A stretch of DNA of 25,980 nucleotides, taken from CAZUSO01 sp964622775. GTDB lineage: Bacteria > Bacteroidota > Bacteroidia > Chitinophagales > Chitinophagaceae. The position numbers and the translations under genes are program-made. Below are positions 13,196 through 21,539 of this stretch, piece by piece (position 1 is the first letter of the stretch; every line of letters starts with the position of its first letter). The DNA is taken from positions 1 to 25,980 of the forward strand of contig CAZUSO010000041.1 in assembly GCA_964622775.1 (NCBI GenBank). The letters are read 5' to 3'. The notes beneath the pieces were generated by a model. The model searched no databases, was not told the DNA's origin, and saw only the letters and a program-made list of their open reading frames with translations.

Positions 13196-16060
13196 ATGGA
13201 TTTATTCAGTCAGCTGCAACATGAATTTAGCGGACGTCATATTGGCCCGAGTAAACAGGATACTGAGAAGATGCTGATAACCATAGGGATCGACAGCATC
13301 GACACCCTCATCGACCGGACGATCCCGGAGACTATCCGCCTTCCCAGGCCACTTCAGTTACCTCCCGCATTAAGTGAATCGGACTATCTGCGTTTCTTAA
13401 AAAATGTTTCACTTAAAAACACCGTTGCCCGCAGCTATATCGGACAAGGATATTACGATACAATTACGCCAGGCGTGATCCTCAGAAACGTACTTGAAAA
13501 CCCGGGCTGGTACACCCAATATACGCCTTACCAGGCAGAGATTTCGCAGGGCCGTTTAGAAAGCCTGCTGAATTTTCAGACTGTGGTTAGTGATCTCACC
13601 GGCTTGCCGATTGCCAATGCATCCCTTTTGGATGAAGCTACTGCCGCCGCTGAGGCTATGGCCATGTTTTTTCATACCCTGAATAAAAATGCTGCGGAAC
13701 CGGAACGTCCTAAGTTCTTTGTAGATGAAGCGGTGTTTCCGCAAACCAAGGATGTGCTGATTACCCGCGCCAATCCGTTGCTTATTGAGCTTGTTTTCGG
13801 CGATTACCGCAATGCAACAATTGACACAACGTATTTTGGCGCTTTGGTACAATACCCCAACGATAAAGGTTCCGTAGAAGATTATACTGCATTCATTGAG
13901 TCGGTTCATCAAAGCGGCGGCTATGTGGCTATGGCCACGGATCTACTGGCATTAACCCTGCTCAGGCCTCCGGGGGAACTGGGCGCTGATGCCGCCTTTG
14001 GATCTGCACAACGTTTCGGGGTTCCTCTCGGTTTCGGAGGTCCTCATGCGGCATTCTTTACCACCCAGGAAACCTTCAAACGCCATATCCCCGGAAGGAT
14101 TATCGGGGTAAGCGTGGACGCTCAGGGCAACCGCGCCTTAAGAATGGCGCTGCAAACCCGTGAGCAACATATCAAGCGGGAGAAAGCTACCTCAAATATC
14201 TGCACGGCACAGGCTTTGCTGGCTAATATGGCGGCAATGTATGCTGTGTATCATGGTCCGGATGGCCTGAAGAATATTGCACTTCGGGTACATGCACTCA
14301 CACAATCGCTTGCCCGTGGGCTACAGGAAGCCGGCCAGCAGTTGGTTTCCGAAGCCTTCTTCGACACCATTACCTTACGGGTAGCGAACATTGATGCCAT
14401 CCGGAAAAAAGCAGAGGATACCGCTATTAATTTCCGCTATTTTGAAAACGGGCTTTTGGGAATTTCATTAGACGAAACCACGGCTTACGAAGACCTCTCC
14501 GATATTATTAACGTAGTGAATTTAGTCGAAGGTTCGGTTTCATTCAGCATTCAGGAGGAAGACCTGCTGCAAAATATCCCACAGGACCTTCGCCGCAGCT
14601 CTGATTTTCTGACTCATCCCAATTTCAACAGCTATCATAGTGAAACGCTGATGATGCGTTATATCAAATACCTGGAAAATAAAGATTTGAGCCTGAATAC
14701 CAGCATGATTTCCCTGGGCAGTTGCACGATGAAGCTCAATGCCGCCACAGAAATGATTCCCCTAAGCTGGAGCCACTGGAGCAGGATGCATCCGTTTGCA
14801 CCGGAAAAACAAACACAGGGTTATCTGGAAATTGTGCATGATCTGGAAAAATACTTATGCGAGATCACGGGATTTTCTGCCTGCAGCCTGCAACCAAACA
14901 GTGGTGCTTCCGGCGAATATGCCGGTCTTTTGACCATTCGCGCTTATCATGAAAGCCGCCAGGAAGGCCATCGCAATATTATCTTAATCCCGATTTCGGC
15001 ACATGGAACCAATCCGGCTTCCGCCGTTATGGCCGGCTATAAAGTAGTCGTGGTTAAAGCGCTTGAAAACGGCTATGTAGATGTTGAGGATCTGAAAGAA
15101 AAAGCGAAGGATCATGCTGCTCATCTTGCCGGAATTATGATCACTTACCCCTCCACATACGGTATCTTTGAAGAAAGCATTAAAGACATCACGGCCATCA
15201 TACATCAGCACGGCGGCCAGGTTTATATGGATGGCGCCAATATGAATGCCCAGGTAGGCTTTACCGCTCCGGGCGTAATTGGCGCGGATGTTTGTCACCT
15301 GAATCTGCATAAGACTTTTGCCATTCCGCATGGCGGTGGCGGCCCGGGCGTTGGCCCGATATGCGTTGCGGCTCATTTAAAGCCTTTTCTGCCGGGTCAT
15401 GGCGCTTTAACACATAAAACGTCCGCTGTGAGCGCTGCGCCTTATGGCTCCGCATCCATTCTGCTTATATCCTATGCTTATGTCCGGATGTTAGGCGCCC
15501 GTGGGCTGAAGCAGGCCACCGAGTATGCTATCCTGAATGCGAATTATATGAAGGCTCGTCTGGAAGGCCATTACGAAATCCTGTATTCAGGAACCCAGGG
15601 TACCTGTGCTCACGAATTTATCGTTGACCTGAGGCCCTTCAAAAAGACCGCAGAGATAGAAGCAGAAGATGTGGCCAAACGACTGATGGACTACGGCTTC
15701 CATGCACCTACAATGAGCTTCCCGGTACCAGGCACTATTATGATTGAACCTACGGAAAGCGAGGATAAAGGTGAGCTGGATCGTTTCTGTGATGCCTTGC
15801 TGTCCATCCGGGAAGAAATACGGGCTATAGAGGAAGGGCGTGCTGACAAAAAAGATAATCTCTTAAAGCAGGCGCCGCACACCCAGCTCAATGTAATATC
15901 TACGGTATGGGAGCATGAATATTCCCGGGAAGATGCTGCATTTCCCTTGCCCTATGTAAGGCTGAACAAGTTCTGGCCTTCCGTGGCAAGGGTGAATAAT
16001 ACCTATGGCGATCGTAATCTGATTTGTACCTGTGAGCCTGTGGAGGCTTATATGGAGTGA
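13196..16060 (+). CDS. gcvP: Glycine dehydrogenase (decarboxylating), P protein
   Basis: 954 residues from the ATG at 13196, in line with the single-chain P protein (about 950). It decarboxylates glycine with PLP and passes the aminomethyl group to the lipoyl arm of GcvH. The N-terminus FSGRHIGPS and the PLP lysine in LNLHKTFAIPHGGGGPG (K706 with this start, the same number as in E. coli) are diagnostic. Other motifs are YTPYQAEISQGRLE, LGSCTMKLNA and ISAHGTNPASA. Both the N- and C-terminal halves are present and unbroken. gcvT and gcvH are not adjacent, as is usual in Bacteroidota. The gene is preceded by repeat copy A and has its own promoter. Confidence 0.97.
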   Translation: MDLFSQLQHEFSGRHIGPSKQDTEKMLITIGIDSIDTLIDRTIPETIRLPRPLQLPPALSESDYLRFLKNVSLKNTVARSYIGQGYYDTITPGVILRNVLENPGWYTQYTPYQAEISQGRLESLLNFQTVVSDLTGLPIANASLLDEATAAAEAMAMFFHTLNKNAAEPERPKFFVDEAVFPQTKDVLITRANPLLIELVFGDYRNATIDTTYFGALVQYPNDKGSVEDYTAFIESVHQSGGYVAMATDLLALTLLRPPGELGADAAFGSAQRFGVPLGFGGPHAAFFTTQETFKRHIPGRIIGVSVDAQGNRALRMALQTREQHIKREKATSNICTAQALLANMAAMYAVYHGPDGLKNIALRVHALTQSLARGLQEAGQQLVSEAFFDTITLRVANIDAIRKKAEDTAINFRYFENGLLGISLDETTAYEDLSDIINVVNLVEGSVSFSIQEEDLLQNIPQDLRRSSDFLTHPNFNSYHSETLMMRYIKYLENKDLSLNTSMISLGSCTMKLNAATEMIPLSWSHWSRMHPFAPEKQTQGYLEIVHDLEKYLCEITGFSACSLQPNSGASGEYAGLLTIRAYHESRQEGHRNIILIPISAHGTNPASAVMAGYKVVVVKALENGYVDVEDLKEKAKDHAAHLAGIMITYPSTYGIFEESIKDITAIIHQHGGQVYMDGANMNAQVGFTAPGVIGADVCHLNLHKTFAIPHGGGGPGVGPICVAAHLKPFLPGHGALTHKTSAVSAAPYGSASILLISYAYVRMLGARGLKQATEYAILNANYMKARLEGHYEILYSGTQGTCAHEFIVDLRPFKKTAEIEAEDVAKRLMDYGFHAPTMSFPVPGTIMIEPTESEDKGELDRFCDALLSIREEIRAIEEGRADKKDNLLKQAPHTQLNVISTVWEHEYSREDAAFPLPYVRLNKFWPSVARVNNTYGDRNLICTCEPVEAYME

Positions 16061-16194
16061 GCGGAAAATTGAAAATTGGCAAAAAAAATCTGTGCAATGC
16101 TTTAATCCGTTTCATCTGCAATTCAGGCAAATGGACTATGAAACAGATTTGAAATTGACAACGAAATAGTCATATCCCGGTGTTCTGCGGGGTA

Positions 16195-16250
16195 TTAATC
16201 CTAAGGATTAAAATATCAAATATCAAATAGCCCCCGGTGAAAACCGGGGG
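16195..16250 (+). promoter_or_regulatory. Two hairpins ahead of the truncated hemoglobin gene, one with a GAAA tetraloop
   Basis: TTAATCC-TAA-GGATTAA (16195-16211) is a perfect 7-bp dyad. CCCCCGGT-GAAA-ACCGGGGG (16231-16250) is a perfect 8-bp stem closed by a GNRA tetraloop, very stable as RNA. No T run follows, so it is not a typical terminator. The ATG comes 46 bases later. It may be a 5'-leader element or processed end, or the end of a weak gcvP terminator. The rest of 16061-16194 holds only an interrupted inverted repeat (AAATCTGT to ACAGATTT). Confidence 0.45.
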
Positions 16251-16296
16251 AAATAACAGACATCCTCGTTCAGACAAAAAAGAGCGCAATCCTGAT

Positions 16297-16695
16297 ATGA
16301 AGACAGATATTAGCACGAGAGCCGATGTAGAATTATTAGTTAATACATTTTATGATGCGGTGAAACAAAACACCGTGATCGGGTATATTTTCAATGACGT
16401 TGTTAAGGTGGACTGGGACGAACACCTACCCAAGATGTATGCTTTTTGGAGCAGCATCTTATTGGACGAACGCTCCTATTCCGGGAACCCGATGCTGAAA
16501 CATATTGAAATCAGCCGGCTTACAGCCATGACCGCTACGGAATTTTCAGAATGGGTTCGGCTTTTCAACCAGGCTGTAGATACCCTATTTGAAGGAGAAA
16601 GTGCCCGTGATGCCAAGACAAGGGCGGCCAATATTGCCCGGCTGATGTTGCACAAGATTCAAACCGTCGGCACTATAGGGATATTACCTAAGTGA
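16297..16695 (+). CDS. Group III truncated hemoglobin
   Basis: 132 residues from the ATG at 16297. The frame extends to a GTG inside the upstream hairpin, which is unlikely as a start. The group III pattern is clear: TRADVELLVNTFYDAV, GYIFNDV, YSGNPMLKH. By comparison with Campylobacter Ctb, Y19 corresponds to TyrB10, H43 to HisE7, H69 in NPMLKH to the proximal heme ligand HisF8 and W86 to TrpG8. It probably binds O2 or NO and may take part in NO detoxification or low-oxygen metabolism. No reductase gene is next to it. The downstream region (16701-16757) has a 12-bp inverted repeat without a T run. Confidence 0.92.
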   Translation: MKTDISTRADVELLVNTFYDAVKQNTVIGYIFNDVVKVDWDEHLPKMYAFWSSILLDERSYSGNPMLKHIEISRLTAMTATEFSEWVRLFNQAVDTLFEGESARDAKTRAANIARLMLHKIQTVGTIGILPK

Positions 16696-16798
16696 TCCCG
16701 GTTGAAAATTGAAAGCAGAAGATGTATGCCGATGTCAATTTTCAACTTTCCATCGGCCTTGGTATAGAGTCGCCATTATTCCGGTAAGTACAATATCA

Positions 16799-16836
16799 AA
16801 ACGGGAGGCTGCTCAGATTAAGAGCAGCCTCCCGTT
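16799..16836 (-). terminator. Strong terminator downstream of the T9SS cargo gene
   Basis: A perfect 15-bp stem (16800-16814 and 16822-16836) with loop AGATTAA. On the minus strand it is followed by a TTTTG tract; on the plus strand no T run follows. It lies 22 bases past the stop of the gene at 16858 and also separates it from the convergent hemoglobin gene. Confidence 0.85.
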
Positions 16837-16857
16837 AAATGTGTTGTCTTTAGTCCT

Positions 16858-17613
16858 TTATTGTCTGGTAAACTTACGCGATGTAATCACTTTCCCGGTT
16901 TCATCCGCAATACGCAGCATATAAATACCGGAAGGTAAGGTACTAATATCAACCAGCGTAGTGGAAGCATTCGGGCTAATGTTTTGAGTACTCAACTGGC
17001 GGCCGATGACATTGAAAATAGCGATGCTTTGCGGTTTCAGGCTCCTGTCTGCAAATACGGTAATATTATTTGTTGCAGGATTAGGATAGATATTCACACG
17101 GGCATCTTTAGGATCAATCACGGAAATGCCGGTGGGGGTTTTGGTGAGGATATAAGTAACCGTATCTGTTTGGCCACTGGTAGAAATCTGGAACTGCACA
17201 TTAGCAGAACCATTTTCGGCAGATATTGGAGCTGCGATTCGAAGATGTAAAATAGCAGTATCATTAGGGGCAACCTGGCTGCTTGTCATTGTGTCAAAAT
17301 CTTCCCATCCGCCCGGAGCACTACTTACGGAATAGCAAACAGAATTATCGCAAAAACCTACTAATGCCCACCCTTCCGGTAAATTTTTAGAAATCATGTT
17401 CCAGTTGAAAGTAAAAGGAAGTAAAGAAGAGCTTACCAATTCGTTATTTAACTCCACATAGTCCCATCCTGACTCAGGGGTGCCTTGAGGAGGATTGGCC
17501 GTACCTTGAGTAGTCTCGGTTGTTATTAAATTCGTAAGGGTAAATGACCCTTGTGCATTTGATACACCTGCAATTGCAAGAAATGAAATTGCTGTAAAAA
17601 TTTTGTTCAGCAT
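16858..17613 (-). CDS. Secreted protein with T9SS type A sorting domain
   Basis: 251 residues from the ATG at 17613 (a farther ATG at 17655 would put 14 residues before the signal peptide). The signal peptide MLNKIFTAISFLAIAGVSNAQ is clear. The central domain (about 20-160) is beta-rich, with two close Cys in FCDNSVCYS (about 88 and 93), and has no motif I recognise. The C-terminus, about 173-251, is a type A sorting domain: VNIYPNPATNNITV, IAIFNVIGRQL, LPSGIYMLRIADETGKVITSRKFTRQ. The protein is exported by Sec, then by the T9SS, with removal of the sorting domain. Its function at the surface or outside the cell is unknown. Confidence 0.88.
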   Translation of the reverse strand: MLNKIFTAISFLAIAGVSNAQGSFTLTNLITTETTQGTANPPQGTPESGWDYVELNNELVSSSLLPFTFNWNMISKNLPEGWALVGFCDNSVCYSVSSAPGGWEDFDTMTSSQVAPNDTAILHLRIAAPISAENGSANVQFQISTSGQTDTVTYILTKTPTGISVIDPKDARVNIYPNPATNNITVFADRSLKPQSIAIFNVIGRQLSTQNISPNASTTLVDISTLPSGIYMLRIADETGKVITSRKFTRQ

Positions 17614-17834
17614 TGTTTTTATTTTGAGTTTGATTAAAGAATAATATTTTATCATTGTTATCCGACAAAAAACATGATAGTATTTGAAACTGTTGCCAGT
17701 ATTGAGCTTTGGGGACTTTTCTTCTTAGAGGCTTCTGAATGTAAAAACCAATACCAGCAAAGATTTCAAGAGCCTTCTCGGACAATAGTGATATTTTACT
17801 GCAAATCTAAATATATTTTAATAACAATGGTGTT

Positions 17835-17878
17835 AAAAAGAGAACTGGCTTGAGGATTTTCAAGCCAGTTCTCTTTTT
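17835..17878 (-). terminator. Terminator of the thioredoxin-like T9SS gene
   Basis: Perfect 19-bp stem (17835-17853 with 17860-17878) and a 6-nt loop. It has A5/T5 at the base, so it can work in both directions; the only gene reading into it is that on the minus strand ending at 17911. The spacer 17614-17834 shows no other feature. Confidence 0.88.
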
Positions 17879-17910
17879 GATTCAAAATTAAGAGCGGAGC
17901 ATTAACAAGT

Positions 17911-19389
17911 TTATTCCTTAACAAACTTACGTTGAATTGCCCCTTCTTCTGTTGTAATATTTAAGAAGTATATACCTGCTGGTAAGTCATTTATACTAAA
18001 AGTAGCAGTATTTTGACCAGCATTGAAAGTATTGCTATATTCATTTATAGATTGACCTAACAAATTTACCATGTTGAATGTAACATTAGATTTTTTAACT
18101 AGTTCAAAACTAACATTCAAATCATTTGTTGCAGGGTTAGGGAAAAGGCTAATGGACTGAGTGTTAGTGAAAATATCATCAATACCAGAAGATTGACTTC
18201 CGGACTGGATTGCCATTGATGCTCCCGGTCCGTAGTTACCACCAAAATCATGAATCATTCCTACATCATCCTTTACCCTAACATATCCGGGGGCACCTTC
18301 CATTAACCCATCACCGTATTGATCAACAACAACGAATGTGTAGCATTCATTAGCATTAAGAGATACTACATACTCAAACTCTTGTTGGGTTTGGCTTGTA
18401 GTATAAGATTGTTGAGAATATACTAATTCCCCTGCACTATTAAAAATACCCCAAGCAAGTTCTGCTGGATAATTGTCAGTTTTTACTTCTACCTTCCAGT
18501 CCTTGTAATTACTTGTTTTGCCAATCTCTATATTTTTGTCAAATGTATTATCTGCAATTTGGGCATCACCGGCAGCAATGATTTCATAAGTAACATTTGC
18601 ATTCCCTGTAAATGCATATGCTCCGATATTAACTGTGTCAGATTTAAAAGTGCTAATGTTACCAGTCCAATTTGTTGAAGCAACGGTTTCTCCATTTACA
18701 ATTGCATTAATAACAGCATTAGTTAGGTTATCAGTTCCCATATTCTTTATAACAGAAGAAAGTTGAGTAGAAGAACCAACGCAAGTAGTTGAGGCCGTAG
18801 TCGAATTGACCATCTTACCATTTATTCCTGTTTCAATAGAATTGCAGTCTCCGACAAACTGGTTCCAATATGATACATCTCCCATTTGACCTCCAAACCC
18901 AGCTGTTGAATACGAAACTAAACCATTGGGACAAATAACGGTAAATGTTGGAAACCCTGTTAGGTTATAAGCACTATTTAAGCTGACGTCGTCAATAAAG
19001 GGATATGGCTCACCGGTAACCCAATCACCTTGTGAAAACAAGGCACCTGAACCGGAAACACCATACAATTGATCAATTGTATTTTGCGATTCACCCTCAA
19101 CATATATCACCATTACCTTTCCTGCTTCAACAGTTCCTGTTGGTCCATACTGCTCATACAAATTTTTCATGAATCCGCTTTGGTGTGCAGCCCAGCATGG
19201 CCCACACCATGCCGCTGAAATATCAATGATAACAGTGTACCCCTGATCTAAATAACTTTGTAAATGCTGAACATTTCCATTAATGTCAGTAAGTGTAAAA
19301 TCTGGCGCTGTCGAGCCAACTGGTAGTTGTGCAAACGCCACAGTAGAACTTGCAATTGCAATTCCCCATGTAAGTAATGCTTTTTTCAT
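17911..19389 (-). CDS. Secreted thioredoxin-fold (TlpA/redoxin) protein with T9SS sorting domain
   Basis: 492 residues: signal peptide 1-20 (cut after AFA), thioredoxin-like domain about 22-180 with the active site AAWCGPCWAAH (C62, C65) and LTGFPTFTVICPNG as the cis-Pro region, then a beta-rich middle (about 185-400) with adhesin-like stretches (NMGTDNLTNAVINAIVNG; ECYTFVVVDQYGDGLMEG). A type A sorting domain covers about 412-492 (ISLFPNPATNDLNV, LPAGIYFLNITTEEGAIQRKFVKE). It should act outside the cell or on its surface, where a CGPC oxidoreductase is unusual but known in Bacteroidota T9SS cargo. The gene is visibly richer in A/T than gcvP or nadC. Substrate unknown. Confidence 0.9.
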   Translation of the reverse strand: MKKALLTWGIAIASSTVAFAQLPVGSTAPDFTLTDINGNVQHLQSYLDQGYTVIIDISAAWCGPCWAAHQSGFMKNLYEQYGPTGTVEAGKVMVIYVEGESQNTIDQLYGVSGSGALFSQGDWVTGEPYPFIDDVSLNSAYNLTGFPTFTVICPNGLVSYSTAGFGGQMGDVSYWNQFVGDCNSIETGINGKMVNSTTASTTCVGSSTQLSSVIKNMGTDNLTNAVINAIVNGETVASTNWTGNISTFKSDTVNIGAYAFTGNANVTYEIIAAGDAQIADNTFDKNIEIGKTSNYKDWKVEVKTDNYPAELAWGIFNSAGELVYSQQSYTTSQTQQEFEYVVSLNANECYTFVVVDQYGDGLMEGAPGYVRVKDDVGMIHDFGGNYGPGASMAIQSGSQSSGIDDIFTNTQSISLFPNPATNDLNVSFELVKKSNVTFNMVNLLGQSINEYSNTFNAGQNTATFSINDLPAGIYFLNITTEEGAIQRKFVKE

Positions 19390-19480
19390 CTTGAAATGTT
19401 ATGTTTTGTTATTAAATGATTTGATAAAGATAGGAATAATTTTATTTTTTACATCATCCTGCACAAAAATGTAGCAATTT

Positions 19481-20356
19481 CTAATAAATTATTTGCAATT
19501 GTTGAGGTAACATCCTGATTTCCAGGATACCATTAAGACAAGGATATACATCCCCATCCACCTGGAAATATTTTAATCCGGGATGCCTTATGATTATATG
19601 CTTTGCTTTGAAATAATCCACAAAGCGGCTTTTATAGATCGTGGCATTAAAGGCTTTCAGCATAAGGAGCATTCCCAGTATTTTAGGAAATTTTCGAACC
19701 ACTACTACATCCAGCATCCCATCCTTCAAATCTGCCAGCGGCGCTATTTTAAAATTATACCCAAACTGCACAGCATTGGCAGCAGTGATCATAAAGGCTT
19801 TTTTCCGCATAACCTGCCCATCCGCTTCTATTTCCCATTCCCATGTTTTATAGGTCCAGAAACGCTTTAATATTATGGAAGCATACACCAACAATCCTCT
19901 GCGTTTGCTGTTTTTGAACCGCTTGACCACCAGCATATCAAAACCCACGCCTGCATTGCTTAGAAACACTACCTCATTGGCACAACCTACATCAATCCTG
20001 CTTACTTTTCTCTGATTGAGCAGGGCAATGGCTTTTTCCGGATCCAGAGGAATCTTCAGGCTGCGGGCCAGCCCGTTGCCGGAGCCTAAGGGAATAATGC
20101 CCATCACCGCTTCTGTTCCCGCCAGCACTTTGCCGACATCGTTTACAGAGCCATCGCCGCCCACGGCAACGATATAGCGTACCCCCTGCGCTACCGCTTC
20201 CCAGGCAAGGATCGTTCCATGACCTTCATACCCGGTTCTGACGATCTCCGGCTCGTAATAATCCGTATCCAGATGTGCTGCAATAGCGGATTCCAGCGCT
20301 TTGGCACGATCTACACCCGAATGGGGATTAATGATAAAAGTGATCTTTTGTCTCAT
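19481..20356 (-). CDS. Diacylglycerol kinase-family lipid kinase (YegS/BmrU-like)
   Basis: A 291-residue cytosolic protein. The nucleotide-binding motifs of the DAGK catalytic family are intact: IINPHSG (8-14), VAVGGDGSVNDV (64-75) and IIPLGSGNGLARSL (87-100). The second domain has SNAGVGFDMLV and the end motif YFQVDGDVYP. Such enzymes phosphorylate diacylglycerol, sphingoid bases or related lipids with ATP; the exact lipid cannot be told. Many Bacteroidota make sphingolipids, so a sphingoid substrate is possible. It lies 83 bases downstream of nadC in the same direction, possibly on one transcript. Confidence 0.9.
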   Translation of the reverse strand: MRQKITFIINPHSGVDRAKALESAIAAHLDTDYYEPEIVRTGYEGHGTILAWEAVAQGVRYIVAVGGDGSVNDVGKVLAGTEAVMGIIPLGSGNGLARSLKIPLDPEKAIALLNQRKVSRIDVGCANEVVFLSNAGVGFDMLVVKRFKNSKRRGLLVYASIILKRFWTYKTWEWEIEADGQVMRKKAFMITAANAVQFGYNFKIAPLADLKDGMLDVVVVRKFPKILGMLLMLKAFNATIYKSRFVDYFKAKHIIIRHPGLKYFQVDGDVYPCLNGILEIRMLPQQLQIIY

Positions 20357-20414
20357 CGTTCCTTCATGATTTTCATTTTACCGGAAATAAAAATCGATCG
20401 TGCTTACTCCCCTG

Positions 20415-20431
20415 AAGCCGGTTTCCGGCTT
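20415..20431. other. Short hairpin between nadC and the lipid kinase gene
   Basis: AAGCCGG-TTT-CCGGCTT is a perfect 7-bp stem 9 bases past the nadC stop. Without a T run on the minus strand it is at most an attenuator or processing site. Confidence 0.35.
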
Positions 20432-20439
20432 AGCGGTTA

Positions 20440-21276
20440 TTACACGGCTTTCAGGCTTAGGTCTAAGCTGACGGCATGATGGGTGAGCGCTCCAACAGAG
20501 ATATAATCCACGCCTGTTGCGGCATATTGCTCAATATTGTCTAGCGTGATACCGCCGGAAGCTTCTGTTTCACAGCGACCGTCAATCAGCTTTATGCCTT
20601 CTTCCATAAGCTGAGGACTGAAATTATCCAGCATGATGCGATGCACCGGGCCTGCTTCGAGTACCTGCTTTATCTCATCAGGATTGCGGGTTTCTACTTC
20701 TATCTTCAAGTCCAGATTATAATCTTTCAAAAATGCTTTGGTTTTATGAATGGCTTGTGCTATTCCCCCGCAATAATCAATATGATTATCCTTCAGCATA
20801 ATCATATCATACAAGCCCATACGGTGATTAAATCCACCTCCAATGCGCACGGCCTCTTTTTCGAACCTCCGGAACAAAGGTGTAGTTTTCCGGGTATCTA
20901 ATATTCTGGACTGCGAACCTTTTATCTTTTCTACATACTGACGAGTCAGTGTGGCAATACCGCTCATCCTCTGCATGGCATTGAGCACCAAACGTTCTGC
21001 CTTGAGAATAGTATGCACCAAAGCCTCCACCTCAAAAGCCATATCGCCGGGCTGAATGGCATCGCCGTCTTTTAATACAGGCTTAAATAAAGCATCCGGC
21101 TGCACGTATTCAAATATGGCACGAGCTACTTCCATTCCCGCCAGCAGACCCTGCTCTTTTACCTTCAGTACAGCTTTCCCGCGCGCTGCCGGCGGAATGC
21201 AGGCCAGGGTAGAATAATCGCCGCCGGCTACATCTTCCTCAAACGCTGATTGAACAAAATCCTGTAAACTCATCAT
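20440..21276 (-). CDS. nadC: Nicotinate-nucleotide pyrophosphorylase (carboxylating)
   Basis: 278 residues. It converts quinolinate and PRPP to nicotinate mononucleotide, PPi and CO2 in de novo NAD synthesis. Motifs are LNAMQRMSGIATLT (98-111), ILDTRKTTPLFRRFEKEAVR (125-144), GGGFNHRMGLYDMIMLKDNH (147-165 region) and, at the end, EASGGITLDNIEQYAATGVD followed by SVGALTHH. Two adjacent ATG codons stand at 21276 and 21273; either may be used. nadA/nadB are not in the window. The lipid kinase gene follows in the same direction. Confidence 0.96.
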   Translation of the reverse strand: MMSLQDFVQSAFEEDVAGGDYSTLACIPPAARGKAVLKVKEQGLLAGMEVARAIFEYVQPDALFKPVLKDGDAIQPGDMAFEVEALVHTILKAERLVLNAMQRMSGIATLTRQYVEKIKGSQSRILDTRKTTPLFRRFEKEAVRIGGGFNHRMGLYDMIMLKDNHIDYCGGIAQAIHKTKAFLKDYNLDLKIEVETRNPDEIKQVLEAGPVHRIMLDNFSPQLMEEGIKLIDGRCETEASGGITLDNIEQYAATGVDYISVGALTHHAVSLDLSLKAV

Positions 21277-21539
21277 CCCTGATACATTTTATTTTTAGAG
21301 GAATGCAAAAGTAACATTTCAGGGGCGCATCCCCAATTGCTGTGTACGTTTCTACCGTTGTCGGCTGTTGGTGATGAGTGATGATGCAATTTAAAATTTT
21401 CATTATCAAATTTATTACCAAATTACCAGGCGAATTTCAAATCCTGTTTATCAATACTTCGGGGTACGATTCGCTAATCTTAATACAGCGCGTGTTACAT
21501 GTTTAAGAGTGGTTAGTAACTTTTCAATTATTCAGTAGC
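21277..21539. other. Intergenic region with one dispersed motif
   Basis: GGGCGCATCCCCAATT (21323-21338) is a diverged copy of the 16-bp motif. AAAATTTTCATTATCAAATT (21391-21410) resembles 10059-10079. No gene, terminator or clear promoter for nadC was recognised. Confidence 0.4.

Noticed and set aside
13556..13912. Minus-strand frames inside gcvP (also 14984-15376)
   Set aside because: Shadows of a well-conserved 954-residue enzyme; no own signals.
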